Assembly (NCBI RefSeq): GCF_030936135.1
Contig: NC_082637.1
Location: forward strand, 59,116,775 to 59,180,774
DNA length: 64,000 bases
Source: Gavia stellata
Lineage: Eukaryota > Chordata > Aves > Gaviiformes > Gaviidae
Reading direction: 5' to 3'
Below are positions 12,438-27,400 of this stretch, in pieces. The translations under genes and the position numbers were made by a program. Position 1 is the first letter of the stretch. Every line of letters begins with the position of its first letter. The notes below the pieces were generated by a model. The model worked only from the letters and a program-made list of their open reading frames with translations, did not search any database and had not been told where the DNA came from.

Positions 12438-15400
12438 CAGCTGTAGGCAAGGGAGGCTGCACAGAATCTGCCAGCTTTGACTGTATTTTGTAGAAAGGTG
12501 TTCTCCTGCTTGCACATAACTCACTATTTTCTCAAAGCAAAAAGGCAAAAGGATAAAAAAAATCTACTGATGATCAAACTAACTGTGGTCGAGTACTTGC
12601 CTGCTACTGCAAAGATAAACTGGTCTCTGTACAGCACAGTCTAACTCCTGTCTTCCTCAAGGTTTGCAAAGATGTTCTGGACAGCTCTGGGGTATGTTGT
12701 TACAAATCACAATCATTTCAATCTTCTGTTACTTGCTAGGCATTATAAAATGGGTAGAGATAATTTAGGGGATTCATTTCCTTTGCATGCACCCTGTTCC
12801 TAAGATCTGATCTTTCATCTCCCAGAGATGTTTTATTCTTGTGTGCTGGAACAAATACAACTGGAAGTTGATTTCACAGTTCTCAGGAGACCAAAGAAAT
12901 CTGTTGCTCACAGTTTGTCTTGGATGGAATTCAGGTGAAAGAGACTTTCCGAATTTATTTAATGGCCACCGGGTGTCACTGCTACTCCGCAAGATGTGCT
13001 CGCCTGCACAGTAACGAGGGCCGGTAATTTCAGTCCGGAAATTCAGTTACGCTCCTGTTGTCAGTGACATAAAGAGGAACAGGGCAGTTCAGGGACTCCT
13101 GCACCTGGTCAAAGCAGAAATCTTTTTTAAAAGGTCTATGACAGCTTGATGAGAGGTGACCCTGACTTGGAAAGGAGTAAGGCCTTCCGAAGAAAGGAAG
13201 TGCCTTATGAGGTAGGAATGGGCTAGTGGGATTCCCAGAGAGCACTGGCGTTCAAGGGGGGTAAATGTTAATCTTAGTTTAGAGTGCGGGTTTCAAGCAG
13301 GTCATCAGCAGAAAAACTGGATCTCTTTTGTAGAAAGAAGGGCAGTGCTGGAGAGACATACAGTTTAGTGGACTGTAGCCTTGTTGTTAGCATTACGCGG
13401 TGTGCTGTATGTGCTTGCATATCCCATGACAGCACAGGCTATGCAAGATGTCACTGATACAGACTGAAGCCATGCTGTTGTTCCAGTTGGCCTCTTCATC
13501 AGTGGGAAGCAGCCTGGATTTCCTCAGACCCAGCTCTAGCCACTGTCTAAGCCATGGAGCAAACAATCCAATTTGCTGCCCAGCGTCCTGCCATTTTAAG
13601 CAACTGCTGCTCAAAGCCTCACAGGACACTTCCTGGCTTTGTCTCTTGCCCATTTGTTGCCCATGATCTGCTACCTTCCTTCAATACGTTCTTCCTCAAC
13701 TAGAAAACATCCCCTCCTTATGCCAAGCATGATACCACGGGTGCCCAGGACCCTGGTATGTTCTTGACCACAAAGAGGTTACAACGGTCTAGAGATGCCC
13801 ATCACTCAGATAAGACAGCGACACTCTGACAAATTAAGTGTAACAGAATGCAGGACCACATTCCTGCAATCAAATTTTTCAGTTGTACCAAACCAAATAT
13901 CAAAATGGCATTCCGTTAGAGTGAGAGGGTAGAATTTGCCTAGGTTGGGAATGAACTCAAGCCTGAGTGCTATTGCTGGACTTAGTGATGTGAGAAGCCC
14001 AAGGTGGCTGACACTGACATGTACAGTGGAAGCTCTTTTTCCTGACAACAGTTTAGCTCCACATCTATAAAGCATTTTTTTGGAGGACAAAGGCTATGGG
14101 AGATCTTGACATAAGAGGTCACTACTGTACTAAATAACAAAGCATAAAGAGGCAGAACACAAAATGTAAGAGTGAAATTCTTGATGGAACACATAGAGTC
14201 CTGTTGTCGCTTAACAGGAGGCAGCATAGCTTCATTTCACTAGTTTGGGTCAGCTCAGCCTTTCACTCCAGCACCTCTTGAGTTTTATTTGTGTACAGCC
14301 TGTCAGTATCTGTTTGTCTTCTCTGTCTGGAGTGGCTAGCTAAAACCTAAGGCCTTGCGAAGTATTTCCACTAGGAAAAGAGAAGACATGGGAAGGAAGG
14401 TAACTCTGTGATTCCATTTCCAAGGGAGGCACAAAGTATACCTACACTAGACTACAACAGGCAGTAAGAAATGGGAGTTTTAACCTAAATCCCTCACCTC
14501 AGCCAGCATTTGAACCATAATCTCGCAGCTTCTTCTTGCCTCTCCCCAGAAGCCAGCACTCTGTGCACAGCTCTGCCTTTCCCAGAAATTGCTGCCTAGG
14601 CTATGGGTGGGAATGTGTCCCTGTCTGGGGTGGATGCCCCTTTTGTTCCAGTTTTCTGACTGCATCAGGGAGTGTGAGGCCATCAGACAAGGGTGGTGAC
14701 CAGAACCTTCCTGAGGCCCAGCCTAGCCATTACAGACTCACTCTTTCTTCCACAGCAGGAAGCCCAGGGAAGGAAGGGGCTCTCCACTGGGCTGAGCTGT
14801 CTGGTTTCTGTACCCACTTTGGCTTGGTGCACTGTCTCATTGCACTTCCCCAGACTCAGTGTAAGCTGAACCTTCCTGCTCCTCTTGGCTGCAGAAATGA
14901 GAATTGCTTGCTTGCTCTTTCTTGCTGCAAGCCAAATGAGCCATCCCCAGGCTCAGTGTGCCAAAGGAGAGATCCAGCTGGCAGAAAAACAGTGACTTTT
15001 ATTTTTCATTGGCTGTCATAAACGCACAACACCTCTCCCAGTATCCCATTTGCTACTCTGTCCCGTTGAGGAATCTCCTCTCTACGTTTTATAAGCTCGT
15101 CTCTAGCCCTCCCCTAGCTCCCCACCCTGGCTCTGTAATCACCATGTTCAATGCACTCAAAGATAGCTAACACTTGGAGGGAACAGAACCACCTTTCCGA
15201 AGTGCAGAAATAAGACACACAGCACTGCTTGGGCTGACCTGTGCTTTCTCTTCTCTCTTGACAGTTACTAGCTGTGATGGGAAGTTCTGAGCACATGTGG
15301 CCCTTCTTCCATTTTTGCGCTAAGGGAGGACTTCTCTGCTGCAAAAAGGACTAGCCCTTTACCTCCAATAGGAGCCCTCCATTCCAAAAGAGGAAATAAG

Positions 15401-18400
15401 CCTTTTCCTTTCTGTTTTTTCTCCTTTTTTCACTCTGGCAGGTGTGAAGGCACTCTGGAGGCACACAGAGTAGAAAAGACCTTATTCTAGGCAATGCTGA
15501 GAGGTGGAGCTTTGTTAGGGCTACAGGGAATGCTGAATTCCTGCAAGGCAAATACTGAGCTATTTCATGTGCTCCATCCTCTCCTTGGCTCTGTGACAAC
15601 AGCAGTTGTATGCTTCAGCCTGGCCACACACAGACCAGACCAGCCACCTGCCCCTGGTGTACACAGCCCAGAAGTAGAGCAGGCTGCTGCACTGTGGAGC
15701 TGCAGAAATATCAGGAAGTGGGTTGTGAAACTCTTGTACTCCTTGCATTTGCCAGACATGGCAGTTTCTAAGCAGAAATCTGGTCCCATGGGGCTGGTAG
15801 CAAGGAAAATCAACCAGAAAAGCGAAGTTCAGTCCTGAACTTAGCCTCTGCAAAAGTGACTAAGTTCCCTCCTCTTTTTGGTAAGGAAAATGTTCCCAAA
15901 GGCCTTTCAGTGCAAGTAGGGAAACTAGTCTGTGGGACTGAGAGACATATACACATACCCTGCCTGCTCCCCTAACACAACAACCTTCAGCTGTCTGCAA
16001 CTGGTATCACAAATATGGTGATTTTTTAAGAAAATCCCAGGTCCAGTTTGGAGAACAGTTCTGCTTTCTTAAAAGAAAAAGTAAAAAAGACAGGATTTGT
16101 CACAGCTGGTGATGAAGAATAAGTTTCTAAGGGCTCAGAAGCAGGTGGGCTGAATGTCTTTTTTGACTACGCTTCATGTTTTTTTAAAAGCCTGAGGTGG
16201 GAGGAACTATGTGTTTGCCAGCTAGGCAGGAAGTCAGCTTTCCCAAGACAAATAAAAAGTTTCAACTTTATAAAAAACAAAAACTGCCTTGACTTTTAGC
16301 AACAAACTGAAAAGGCCATAAGCAGATTTGCAATCAAACTGTCTCATTTTTCTAGAATTACCCCTTTGAATTATTTTAAATTTAATTTATGGTCATTTAC
16401 ACAATCTTCATAAAGAAGGGAGCTGAGAAATTTCTGAAAATGCTTCTTTTTCCACTAGTTTACAGAACAGAGGTTTGCATTTCTCAGGTCAAAACCACAG
16501 TGAACTGATGACCCCCCCACAACTTTCTGGGGTCTTTTGCACTGAACACAGGTGGTTTCTATCCCTCACGCACCCCCATGGCAGCTATTTGTTCACGTCC
16601 ATATGATGGCAATGTGGCTCAAATGAGCTCCACTCCCTCTAAACCACACCCCACCATCAGAAAACCAGGGCACCATTTAGGAGCTTGTGCAGTTTCCCCA
16701 TGCTTGCCAAACTGAAGTCTGTTAGAGCCTCTCCCACCACCACACTCCCATTACCCTATGTGTGTAGAGAAACATTTGTGCTGCCATGAGGGCAGTAATG
16801 GCCATCCCTAGTGGTACCTGCGAGGTTAAAAAAGACTGACGCTGGATTCATGGGATCACACAGTAAGAAACTGTTTTGCGGGAAACATCACTGTTGTTTC
16901 CTCTCCCCTTGCGTTGGGACAGTCAGATGGGATGCAGGCTTCCACAGGTCTAATTCTTTATGGTTATTGTCTTATTTCAATTAGATTAGTTGTCTTATTT
17001 TGATTCAATTAGAAGAGAGTTTATGGTATCAATAACATCTAAAACTTACACCAGGCTATCATAGACGAGTTGAGCCAGTTTAATTACAATGACAGCACAG
17101 TGCATGTGATACTGCCATATGCTATGCACACACCTCATGCTTTTATCTGTGTTAAGGCATGCATGAATCACTTGAGGCATTTTCTGCAATATTGAGCAAA
17201 ACTGCATGCCATCTCTGGCCTAAAAAAAATCCAAAACGTTAGTTTCAGTCACATTTATTGTGCAAACTTATCATAGCAAACACAGGTGTCTGCTGACTTA
17301 GTAAGAGAAATAAACTGCAGGAAAAGATGAAGAAGGAAGAAAGTATGACTGAAAACAAGACAGAAAGATAAAATCATTACCTAACTTTGACAACACCTTT
17401 CCTTTTAAAATGTGGGATTTTTCATTGTAGAATCCAGTTTACAACAAAAAGTTTTAGCATGCCAAGGAGACCAGATGTTGCGAAAGATTCCCACTACTCA
17501 CTTAACAAGAGGAATGGGAGAAAATCCAAAGAAAGCTCTCTTAGGACCCCTTGAAAGACTGAAGGCAGTACCCACTAAGTAGGCTGAAAGTGTCAAGTGA
17601 CAAGATTACTGTCCATCAAAAGGTGTCTAGCCTGTCTGCTTTCAGCAGAGCTATGTAACCAATGACAGCTTCATTTTCTACTGGAGTAGTTAACTGGAAA
17701 TTTCATGCTGCATCTATTGCACAATATTGTGAATGGATTTTGGCAAGGAAGGAAATGTTCAATGCTGTGGACACTGCATAGAAGGCTAGGAAGAAAGGAA
17801 CAGCAAGCCTTACTTGAGTGTTTCTCTCCTTATTCAAATTACTTCAGCCTTTCAGGGCCGAAAACTGAAATCTGCATTAAGTATTTCTTGCAACATGCAA
17901 CATTTGTTGTAAACATGCTGTTGCTCTACTTCTAAACGCTATGTGATTAAGTGTTTCACTGGACCATCATTCCTAGGAAGGCAGATGGGTTTTTCAGGGT
18001 ACCCTTCTATACTAATTCAGACCTAGAATTGGAAGAAAAACTATGGGAAACACTTGACATTTCATATTTCATAGTCATGTATTCATCCCAACTTGAGATG
18101 GAAAACATAATTTTGGAATCAAATTTTTTTTTTTAGTTTCTATGGCTTCTAAGCACTTTCCTACAACACTGATCTGCTTAGTCTTATTTCTTCAAATGGA
18201 CGTAGTCAAATAAAACTGATTCACACGGAAGGTCACAGCTTTTAGGGTGAATTTTTATATAGCTTTGGTTTTCTTAAACTAAATGTTGTTGTAACTATGG
18301 CAATTTCGTGGATCACTTTGACTCCTTCAAAATTTTATTTCCCAGAGGGTATTACTGTCATGGAAATGTTCTATTGAGCTCTGCTTAGTGGCCAACCAGT

Positions 18401-21400
18401 AGAAAAAAGCCACAACCTGACTAGTCAACACACAGCTGGAAACCTAAGCCACCAAACATACTAATTTGATTCATCAGCAGAACTAATTTCTTATGGTGGA
18501 TGTTATGATAGTGGCTTCAGACACAGCCAGTTTAATTACAAAGCCATGTGGAAGCATAGTTCAACAGAGAGGGGATAACTGAAGTCTAGAAATGCAGGAC
18601 ATGCTCCTGCTGCGATCACTAACGTTTGGGGCAAACGGTTTAGTGTCTCCATGGCTTTATGTCCGTCTTGCTGTTCCCTTTCTTTTTCCTCATTTGAAGT
18701 GAAGCATTTTATGAAAGGACTGGTTATGCATGTTTGTAGCATCTAGTACAGCAATGACAGACTTCTGTTGCTGGTTTGCAGAAAAATATACTGTAGTACT
18801 AGAGATGTTCATAAGATCTCATAAATGATTCAGTGGAATTTGCCAGACTGGTGCATTCCTGGAGACTTCCCAATTTGATTGCTAATCTGATTTGGTGAAA
18901 CCATACAACATGCTCGATTGATTTTGGAGGCAGATTTCTTGGATCACTGTTTATTCCCCTGCAAAGTCAAAGACTTTACTGTTTTTCTTAATGCAGTATC
19001 CAATCCCAATATGTTGTGGTAGACTGCATGCAATCACAACCTGCTGTGACAGAAAGGTTGCTTTGTCCCCTGTTACAATGCCTGGACTGCTTGTGCAGGA
19101 CAGGTTTACCATTACAGGAGGGAAAACTATTTCTAGACATCTCCCATTGTCTGTTGTCTGACTGCGTAAAGACAGGGAGACACCAGTCTTTCAGTTGGAG
19201 TCTGCTAATTGCAGGGAGGCCTTTGCTACATTTTCCCTTTCCTAAGGAGAGCTATCCAAGACAAGGGTCGCCAAGAGAAACAGTCCACAAGCTCCAGCAG
19301 GGAGGTTCAACTCTGGCAGTAAAGATTCTTCCATCCACATTCTGAATTCTGTGACAACCAGAGTCTTGGTCTTAAGCTGCAACAGAAAGACCTAAAATTT
19401 TTGCCCCACGCCCACCCCCCCCCGCCACCCCCGACTCCAACATTTTGGAGAGTACCCTACTTATCTTCCTGGGAAAAGCCCTTTTCCACCCCTTCTAGAC
19501 TGAAACATTAATTCATTCAGTGAAGAATGTAGTAGGAATGGAGGAGAGGAGCAAAAAGTCAAAGAGTCTAGTCCTTCTTTGACAACCCCACTAAGCCTCT
19601 GCCCACCATGCGTAGGCTATGCCTGCAACCACGTAGTACCCAGGAGATGGTAACAGTGCAATTATAGGAATGACACTCAACTTAGAGGACTGGATTCCTG
19701 TTTTAACTGATGTGAAAATGTACCAGGGAAAGCTGCCACTGTTCTCCAATTCCCCTACAGACAGGGTCACCTCAGCTTTCTGTCAGTGAATGCTGGGAAT
19801 GTGGCAGTGTTTGGTTGGGTTTTTACTACAGTCAAACAGGAATTTCTGCCATATATATATAAAAAGGAATACTTTGTGCAGAGTCACTTGATTTGTGGTT
19901 TGCACAACCAACTTCTGAGGCACATTGCCCACTGAGCAGATAACTCAGGCCGTTCCAGGAGCCTGATGTGGAGCCTCAAATACACAGTTGGTATTGTTTG
20001 AAGGCAGAAGATTCAACTAACTATACTGGCAAGCACTGTGTTTTTGCCTAAAGTTCCAGATCCTGAAGTCACATCATCTGACTTGCTCCTTATTAATCAA
20101 AAATTAGGGTTCTGAACTTCACAGTTGCAGAGAAAACCTTGAAAAAAAGGGCACCCAAAAGACTCAAAGACCCAAAGAAGATGGTAAGGAGGCAAAATAT
20201 ATTGCCTTATGATTTTAAACAAATATCAGTATTTTTTGAATGCAGAGGACTGAAAATACTTTTCAAAGCAAAGAATTTAAAATTACTTTGCAAAATAACT
20301 GAGGTTTTCTGAACTATTGGGGATTAGAGGTGCCCACTTTTGCCCAATTTATTCTTAGTAGGAACTGAATGTGAAGTTCCACCAGGAAACTTTGTAAACT
20401 GACTCTTAGTTTATAGATAATAGTTTCTAAGCTGAATTTAATGATACATTTTGAATAGCACATGAGAATGAAGCACAGTTTAGATGCCTTTTTCAGGGTG
20501 CTTGAAAATGTGTTTCCTCTCCTGAATGACAGACTACAGCCCACTCATAAGCTTTGAGCAATACAGTATTTTGTGACATGTGTTCTTTGGATTAGTTATC
20601 AGTAGTGAATGTTCTTGGAGCGCCTGACATGCAAAACAATCCTAACACCAAAGAAGCATAAATTACACTGAAACTCCTAAGTTAAATTATTCCCTGTCCT
20701 GTCAGAAGGTAAAAAACTCTAAGACAGGCTTCCTACTGGACTTGGAGAAATGAGAACCTGGAGAATGGTGTTACTGACATAGCACTGGATTACAACAGTG
20801 TGCTTCTTGGCCAGCGCTTGCAGGACAACAGCTGGCTTCTGAGATTGCTGCAAGGCTGCAAACCTCCTGCAGGATTTCCACTGCAGGAGGATGGAACACT
20901 TCCTGAAGGAATACCACGGTGCTTGCTGCACCTTTTCCCAGATCCAGCAAGAACAGTGGAGCTCCTTACAGCTCCTACGTGACCTTTGGCACTATTTCCC
21001 TTGCCATGTTACTTGCTGCTTTGGTCCACCAGCAGAGCTACTACCCCAGGACCACTCCCTTACTGGAGCAATCACAAAGAGCCAAGTTAACCTGTTTCAA
21101 CAGTAAAACTTTCCAGCACTTGGTGCAAAAAACCCGCAAGGGTTCACACATATGTTTCTCCCACCCAACAACTCCTTGTTGCTAGATATGAAAGTGTAAC
21201 CAGTGTTTAGCCAGGATTTCACTACAGGAGAAGGAAAGACCCATGGGAGTATCCTGGCCAGGTACTACCAAGGCTTTGTCATTTTTCCAGTCTCAGTCAC
21301 TGGAATTTTTTCTGGCCTCCCCCTGTCTCACTCCATAGCTTCGTCTCCTGAGGACAGCCAATCCTATGAGATAGCTGCATAGGTTTGGTTAATTACACAT

Positions 21401-24400
21401 AGTTCTTTTCATTGTTGAGAGGGAGCTTTTTATATGACATCACCCTCCCTGAATTTAAAGAGACTAGAATATAACTCAGCAAGCCAGTTTTTCCATGCCA
21501 GGCAGGATTTTAGCAGCTGGTCCCAGAAGGGGCTTGTGAATGTTTTCTTAAGCCCCAACAGAGAAGTGGAGTGGAACAAAAAAATTCAACTGACTTTTTT
21601 TTGCTGAGAAAGGAAAATATTTCAGTGAAACCATTTGCTTGAATGCAAATCTATCTGGTCAGCAAGAAAGAAATGTTTTGTTTTTCTCCCAAAATGTCAG
21701 ATATTCATGGTTCAAAAAAAAACGTTTCCATTTTCAGTCTGTAACAAGAATTCATTACTTTAATTCAGCTGAATTTTAAACAAACAGAAATGAGAGACGT
21801 TTTGCTTTTGACTGAAACTTTTTTGTCCCTGAACAAAACTCTTAAAGACTTTGGGTAGTCAGTGGACAGAAATTTTTATCTGGTTGGTGAGTCAACCTAA
21901 AATGAAAATATTTTTCTGCTTGGCCAGCATATTAAAATAAAAATATCTGTTGACTTGCGAGGATGAGTAGTAATTTTGCTATGAAATACTCAGTTTTTGG
22001 TAACGTTCACCAATCACAGGTCCACTATGGTTGGTCATATATAAGTCTGCAAGCTAAAAATAATTTATTTGCTCAGGAATTAGTACTCCAGTTCTGCTAA
22101 CTCCCAAAATACTATGGGGACCTCAAAGGAGCTGGAGCGACTACAGTGAGGATCCAAGTGTGAACTGAAGACAGTCCTAATAGAAAAGTCTCATCAAATG
22201 GCAAACCAGTCATATAGGAATAGATGAAATAATAGATGAAAAGGGAAAATACGTGCCCTGGAGCTTTAATGACCTAGCCTCAGCCAGCTCTGACTACCCC
22301 ACCAAGATGTGATTCAGCGAACACGGTAAACAAGCAACATGCAACATTTCTGTCATTAGTCGGGACATGCCAACCTGGGTGTTTCCCAGGCACAGCCAGC
22401 CTGGTGCTGCGTATGGCCCTTTGCTCTGCTCTGCTTGGCATGAGAGAGGAGCTGTCGCACTCCTGCCCTATCCCCACACAGGCACAAGATGCGAGAGCGG
22501 ACTGCTGCTTGTAGGCTGGCACAGGCAGGCTGACAGCTGAGGTTCTGCTGCCTGACTAACATAGGCCTGACCACAAGCTCACCTTTCTGCACAGCTGGGA
22601 AAAATCTGTCAGAGAGCCAGGTTCGGAACCAGAAATTACACTTAAACTTTTAAACAAACATTTGCACAGAAATAATGACCTTTAAAGACCAGTTAAGACT
22701 GGCTGGCATAGAAAATTTGCATGCATGACTGCCATTGATTTGAGCAACACCTTTTAGTTACCTTGAGTAAAACAGATGGTGTTCTCAGACCTACTGCATT
22801 GTGCTTATTTTTAACTCACAGACTCAACAGTTCAATAATTCACTGCTCTGACCTGGTGGTTAGAAGAGTGGAAAGGTTCCCTTCACTAACAGTAGCAATC
22901 AGGACTATTTATTAAACGCTCCAGAGCCTGGAGCAGCATGGCCTGGTGAATACAGCAAGTACTGTAGCATTTGCTCTCCAGACAGCTGTGACTCTGACTA
23001 GACCATCTTTGTAACAGTTGAACGTTGCTCAGAGGCGGGAATGAACTATACAAAACGTAGCATTTTGGGACCCTTTAACACTATTTGTAGTCAATTAGTC
23101 ATCGTCCCCATTGCCTCCTGCAGAAGAACAAAGACTTTTCCTGCCTCAGATCCAGCTTTTTTCCATGAAGCACTCTGCTTTGCTGTAAGATAAAGTGACA
23201 GTTCCTGTTTGCCAGTCCAAGTTACTCAGGAGAGCTGAATTTATCACATATCTCCACAGTTCTGTCACTCCTTTGCTCATTAACTGTCCTGGAAACAGTA
23301 GGAAGGTGCTGAGGAAAAAAAACTCAGGTCTTACAGCCCATCAGCTCCAAGGACACTTTATTCACAGAGAAGCATCCTCCAAGTCCTGAACCAGTATCAC
23401 TGCAGCTTTCCTGCTGTGCAGTGCTTGCATTTGGAGTTGGAACAAAACCTTGGACTGGCAGATCAAAGGAGCAGCATTAGAAAAATACTCAAGTTAGTCC
23501 ACTGACAGAATGCGAGTCCCGTAGCAAGATGCACCTCTCAGTATATAGGCTCTGAGCCTCACCATTCTGCCAATGAACAGAATTGTTGTCTACCTAGGCT
23601 GCATGATATGTCTTCGTATCAGAAGTATACATGTTAGAGGTCCAAAGGTCCAGCATGTGGAGGCTTATTTTAGCTTGAAGGTTAACATTTGCTTCATTCA
23701 GGCCTGGAATACATGGGTAGGAAATGAGGATTAGTCACCCAGGGATACAAACACAATAGGATCACAGAAATGCCAATCCCAGTCAGATTTTTTAATTTTT
23801 TTTTTTTTTTAATTATTTTGAGTCCTTTTAGGTCTCACCTTTCTCCTTACCTTCAGAGAACATTTGTCATATTCCAGTCCCAAGAGCTACAAATTCATTT
23901 TGCTGCTTCTTTAAAGTCCAAATTCAAACATGAAGTACCATGAGACCGGCACTTACACTGCTAACAGTGACAACATTGTGCTTCTTGTTGATTTTTCTTG
24001 GAAGCAGCCCCTCGCCAAACCCAACCCAAATTTCCCCAATGCGAAAGACTCAGCTTGATTTAGGTGAACCTGCCTACAGCTTCCCTTGATACCTGGCCTT
24101 CCTGTCCATAACCTGTCCTTTCATCTTCTGCGGAAGCTGTGTTTACCTTCATGTGTTGTGATACCAATGCTTCAAATGCTCTACCCATAGCAGTGAGACA
24201 AATAGCTGTGGTGAACTCTTCCAGGAAGACACCATTAGCTTACACTGATCTGTGTTCAGCCACATCAAGAAAGAGGTAACAGTGCCAGAGCTAGACAATT
24301 TAAAGCGACTTGGCTTTCTCTACTTAAAATCACTTCTTCCTAGTCCTTTCATTGCTGCTGCTGCAGATGAATTCTGGACACTTGTCTACAGCTCTTCTTG

Positions 24401-27400
24401 GTCCTTGCACACCTCAGCTCCACTTTGGCTTCTTACATCCTAGCACAGTCCATGTAGCAAGACCTGACTAAAACACACCATGAAGCTTCACGGAGTGCGA
24501 CAACCCAGCTGACCCATGTGAGTACTTCCCCTGCTGCTTTGCAGTAGTTTTATTCCACTAAATCAGTTGTTGTGACTAGTTATAGAGCACTTCATATTGA
24601 CAGGGAAGTCCCCACCTTATCCTATCACACAGCATTTCTCAGAGGCAATCTTTCCCTGAAAAACGCCATGATAAGATGTTCACAGCCTTCCTAACTGTCC
24701 CTAAGCTTAGTCCATGAAGGAATCACTGAAGGATTGCCTTGTTCTTGCAACTGTAGGTATGCAGACTTTCAAGATACAGCACAGGTTTTCTCTGACAGTG
24801 TGCTTAGATCATAGGGTCCTTGCAGTCTCAGGAAATGTATTTGTGTTTCTCCTCCCAAAAAGAAACTGGGCTCAAATGAACTGAAAGAGAGCAAAGGAAA
24901 GCAGAGAGAACCCCAGATACTTTATTTTTATTCTCTTATTCCCCAAAAAGGTAATGGTGGATTTTGATGCCATGCATTTTAGATTTTCTTAATTTCTAGA
25001 GAGAAATTCCTTCCCTGATCTCTGTTAGAGGATGTAATACCCTCCTGACCCCTTCTGAAATATGTACTGAAAGAGACACAGGTTAAAGAACAAACAGAAC
25101 ACTCCTTGATTAAGGTACTGATTGACTAACAACAAACATTCAGGTACAGATCAGCTGGGTCTCTGCTGAAAAGGAAAAATGAGTCACTTTCTATTGACAT
25201 CTTTGACGCAAATAAAACTTAAGTCCCCAGAGACTAAGTAAATAAAAGATAAATAAAAGGGAGTTTCTAGTGCCAATGGACCTAGGAGGTGGAAGGCAAT
25301 GAAATCACTCCTTTTCACCTGTCTTGAAGAAGCAGCATTAATTTCTCACCAACAAAAAACTAGTATATCCTGCTCACATGGTCATGATTAATAAACCAAC
25401 CAAATTTGGGTTCAGGAGTCAATTATTTTTGCATTTGAAATGGAAAGGGACTATCAGGACTTGGGTGGGGGGAGTACAGAATCTCCCGTAAAAGTATGGG
25501 GAACAGTTCCTTGTGTCGAGTCCTCTGGGAGTTTTATTCAACAGATCTCACATTGCCTTCAACAACTGAGAATCTTGGACTTAGGTATTAAATGTTCTAT
25601 ATTTATAAAAGTGTCTGTATGTATAAAATACTGCTGTTAATTCTGACATGAATGGTATCACCTACCAATACATTCTTCCCTGTGAACACACTGATAAAAT
25701 TGCATGAATAAAGGAATGTTATGCACACATCTTCTTGTCTGTGGGTTTCAAAAGCCACATCCTACAGTCATCAAATGGCCTTGGGAGGAGAACCCCTAAG
25801 GACTGAAAAAGACATGCAGAATTAAAGTTTTAAGGTGTTCCCACACTGTAGCTTTTCAAAGCTCTCTCAAAGAAGAGAGGTCCAACAGTACAACTAGAAT
25901 GAAGATGAGTGAGCAACAACAGTCAGCAGAATAGGAAGGTAAGAGTTTACTTCATACTGATTTCAATAGGGAATAAGTATATACTTAAATTCAAGTAGTT
26001 AAATTCAAAAGACTTCTACTCATTCAGTCCGGCCAGCACAACTTGAACATGCAAATGCATACATATGGGTGTCACAGTGATCTAGGGTTAGCTTAAATAT
26101 GCATCTAAACTGGGTCATATGGGTTGGCTATGCGGAAGAACAGCCATCTATATAGTGGTGGTGGCGGACACCCTAGGTCTGTTGGAGAAGTGGCTGGAAG
26201 CTACCTAATCACCAGCAGCCAGAGCAGAACATTTGAACACAGCCCTGCCCTTTGACCTGTTCACTTTTGAATGCTTGAAGCAGGTTCTGTGAGCTATTTT
26301 TGACTTGTTCACATCTGTATTTTTAAAGAAAGGAAAGACTGGTCTGTGTCAAGTATTATATGCTGCAGATTTTAGCTAAATACCGGCAATCTTGTGTTTT
26401 TGGGGTGCTAGGCATGCTATTCTCACACAAGTATTGCAGCTTTCTCTCCCTGACTGCAGACTTCTGCCATAGAGCAAAGCTATGCTTGTCCTTTGCTGCT
26501 CCTTCATTGACAGAACTATGTGCCCCTGAGTTTTGCACCTTAAAGAGAGCCCTAAGAAAAGCCAGTCATATGCAAGGAATAAAAGCACCCCCCACCCCTT
26601 CTTGTCTACCCCATTAGGCTGGCTGCAGAACATAAAGCAGCAGTTTGCTAAGCATAGTACTGCTGTGGGACTACATACCCAAGAGGGTGGAGTTGGGGTT
26701 TGGTGTGAGAAATGTACCTCTTTGTCAAAACAACTACGTGACCTAAAGGGAAGAAGAAAGCAAAAGAAGTGCTGCTCACCCTGCTCTGCCTCCTGCTGTG
26801 CCATGACATGCCACCCCTGAAAATCCTCTGACACAGAGGAAGAGGCAACAGCCCACACAGGTGGTGCCAGGTCTCAAAGTCCTGCCAGCCCTCCTGCAGG
26901 CTTGTTACTACTGTTCCTACCTTCAGCCAGGGCTCAGCCAGCCTCAGACATCTCTGCTTCAGGACAAAGCTGGACGTCACACCGTCAGCTTCTCAAAGAC
27001 ACTGAGGTCACTATGCATGGAGGAAGGTGTTGGTTGAGTTAGATCCCAATTGGCTAGGTACTAGAGTGAAGGGGATTTCTGAACCTCAACACCTTCCAAT
27101 GTATATTCAAAAATCCCAGTGCTGTCTTTCTACATTTTAAGTGCCAAAGTAGCTTTAAACAGTTGACCTCCCCCGACTAAAATTCAGGAAGACCTAGCTG
27201 TTAAAAACTGCTTTCAAAACTAAGCTGAGAAGAATTCAGTTAGGCCTTCTACATGTTTCAGTACCTCTGACTTTCTTCATTGTGTGTAACTTGCTCAAAC
27301 AAAATCTCTTTCAGTCTGAAACATTCTAGTCTGCTCTCTCAAAGGTGATTTATCTTCCTCCTTTATGAAGTACTTCAGTTCGGATATTTTGGGGTAACTA

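Noticed and set aside
14536..15021. 161-codon + strand open frame
   Set aside because: No known domain; Ser/Pro/Cys/Leu-rich composition typical of chance translation. Overlapping open frames occur in other registers and no splice context was seen.
15494..15853. Cluster of overlapping open frames on both strands around 15.5-15.85 kb
   Set aside because: Three frames are open simultaneously, which indicates composition rather than coding.
19405..19435. Poly-C/CCACCC tract
   Set aside because: A simple low-complexity run without further structure.
26376..26858. 160-codon minus-strand open frame
   Set aside because: Two + strand frames overlap it almost fully, it shows no recognisable motif, and there is no promoter or splice signal.
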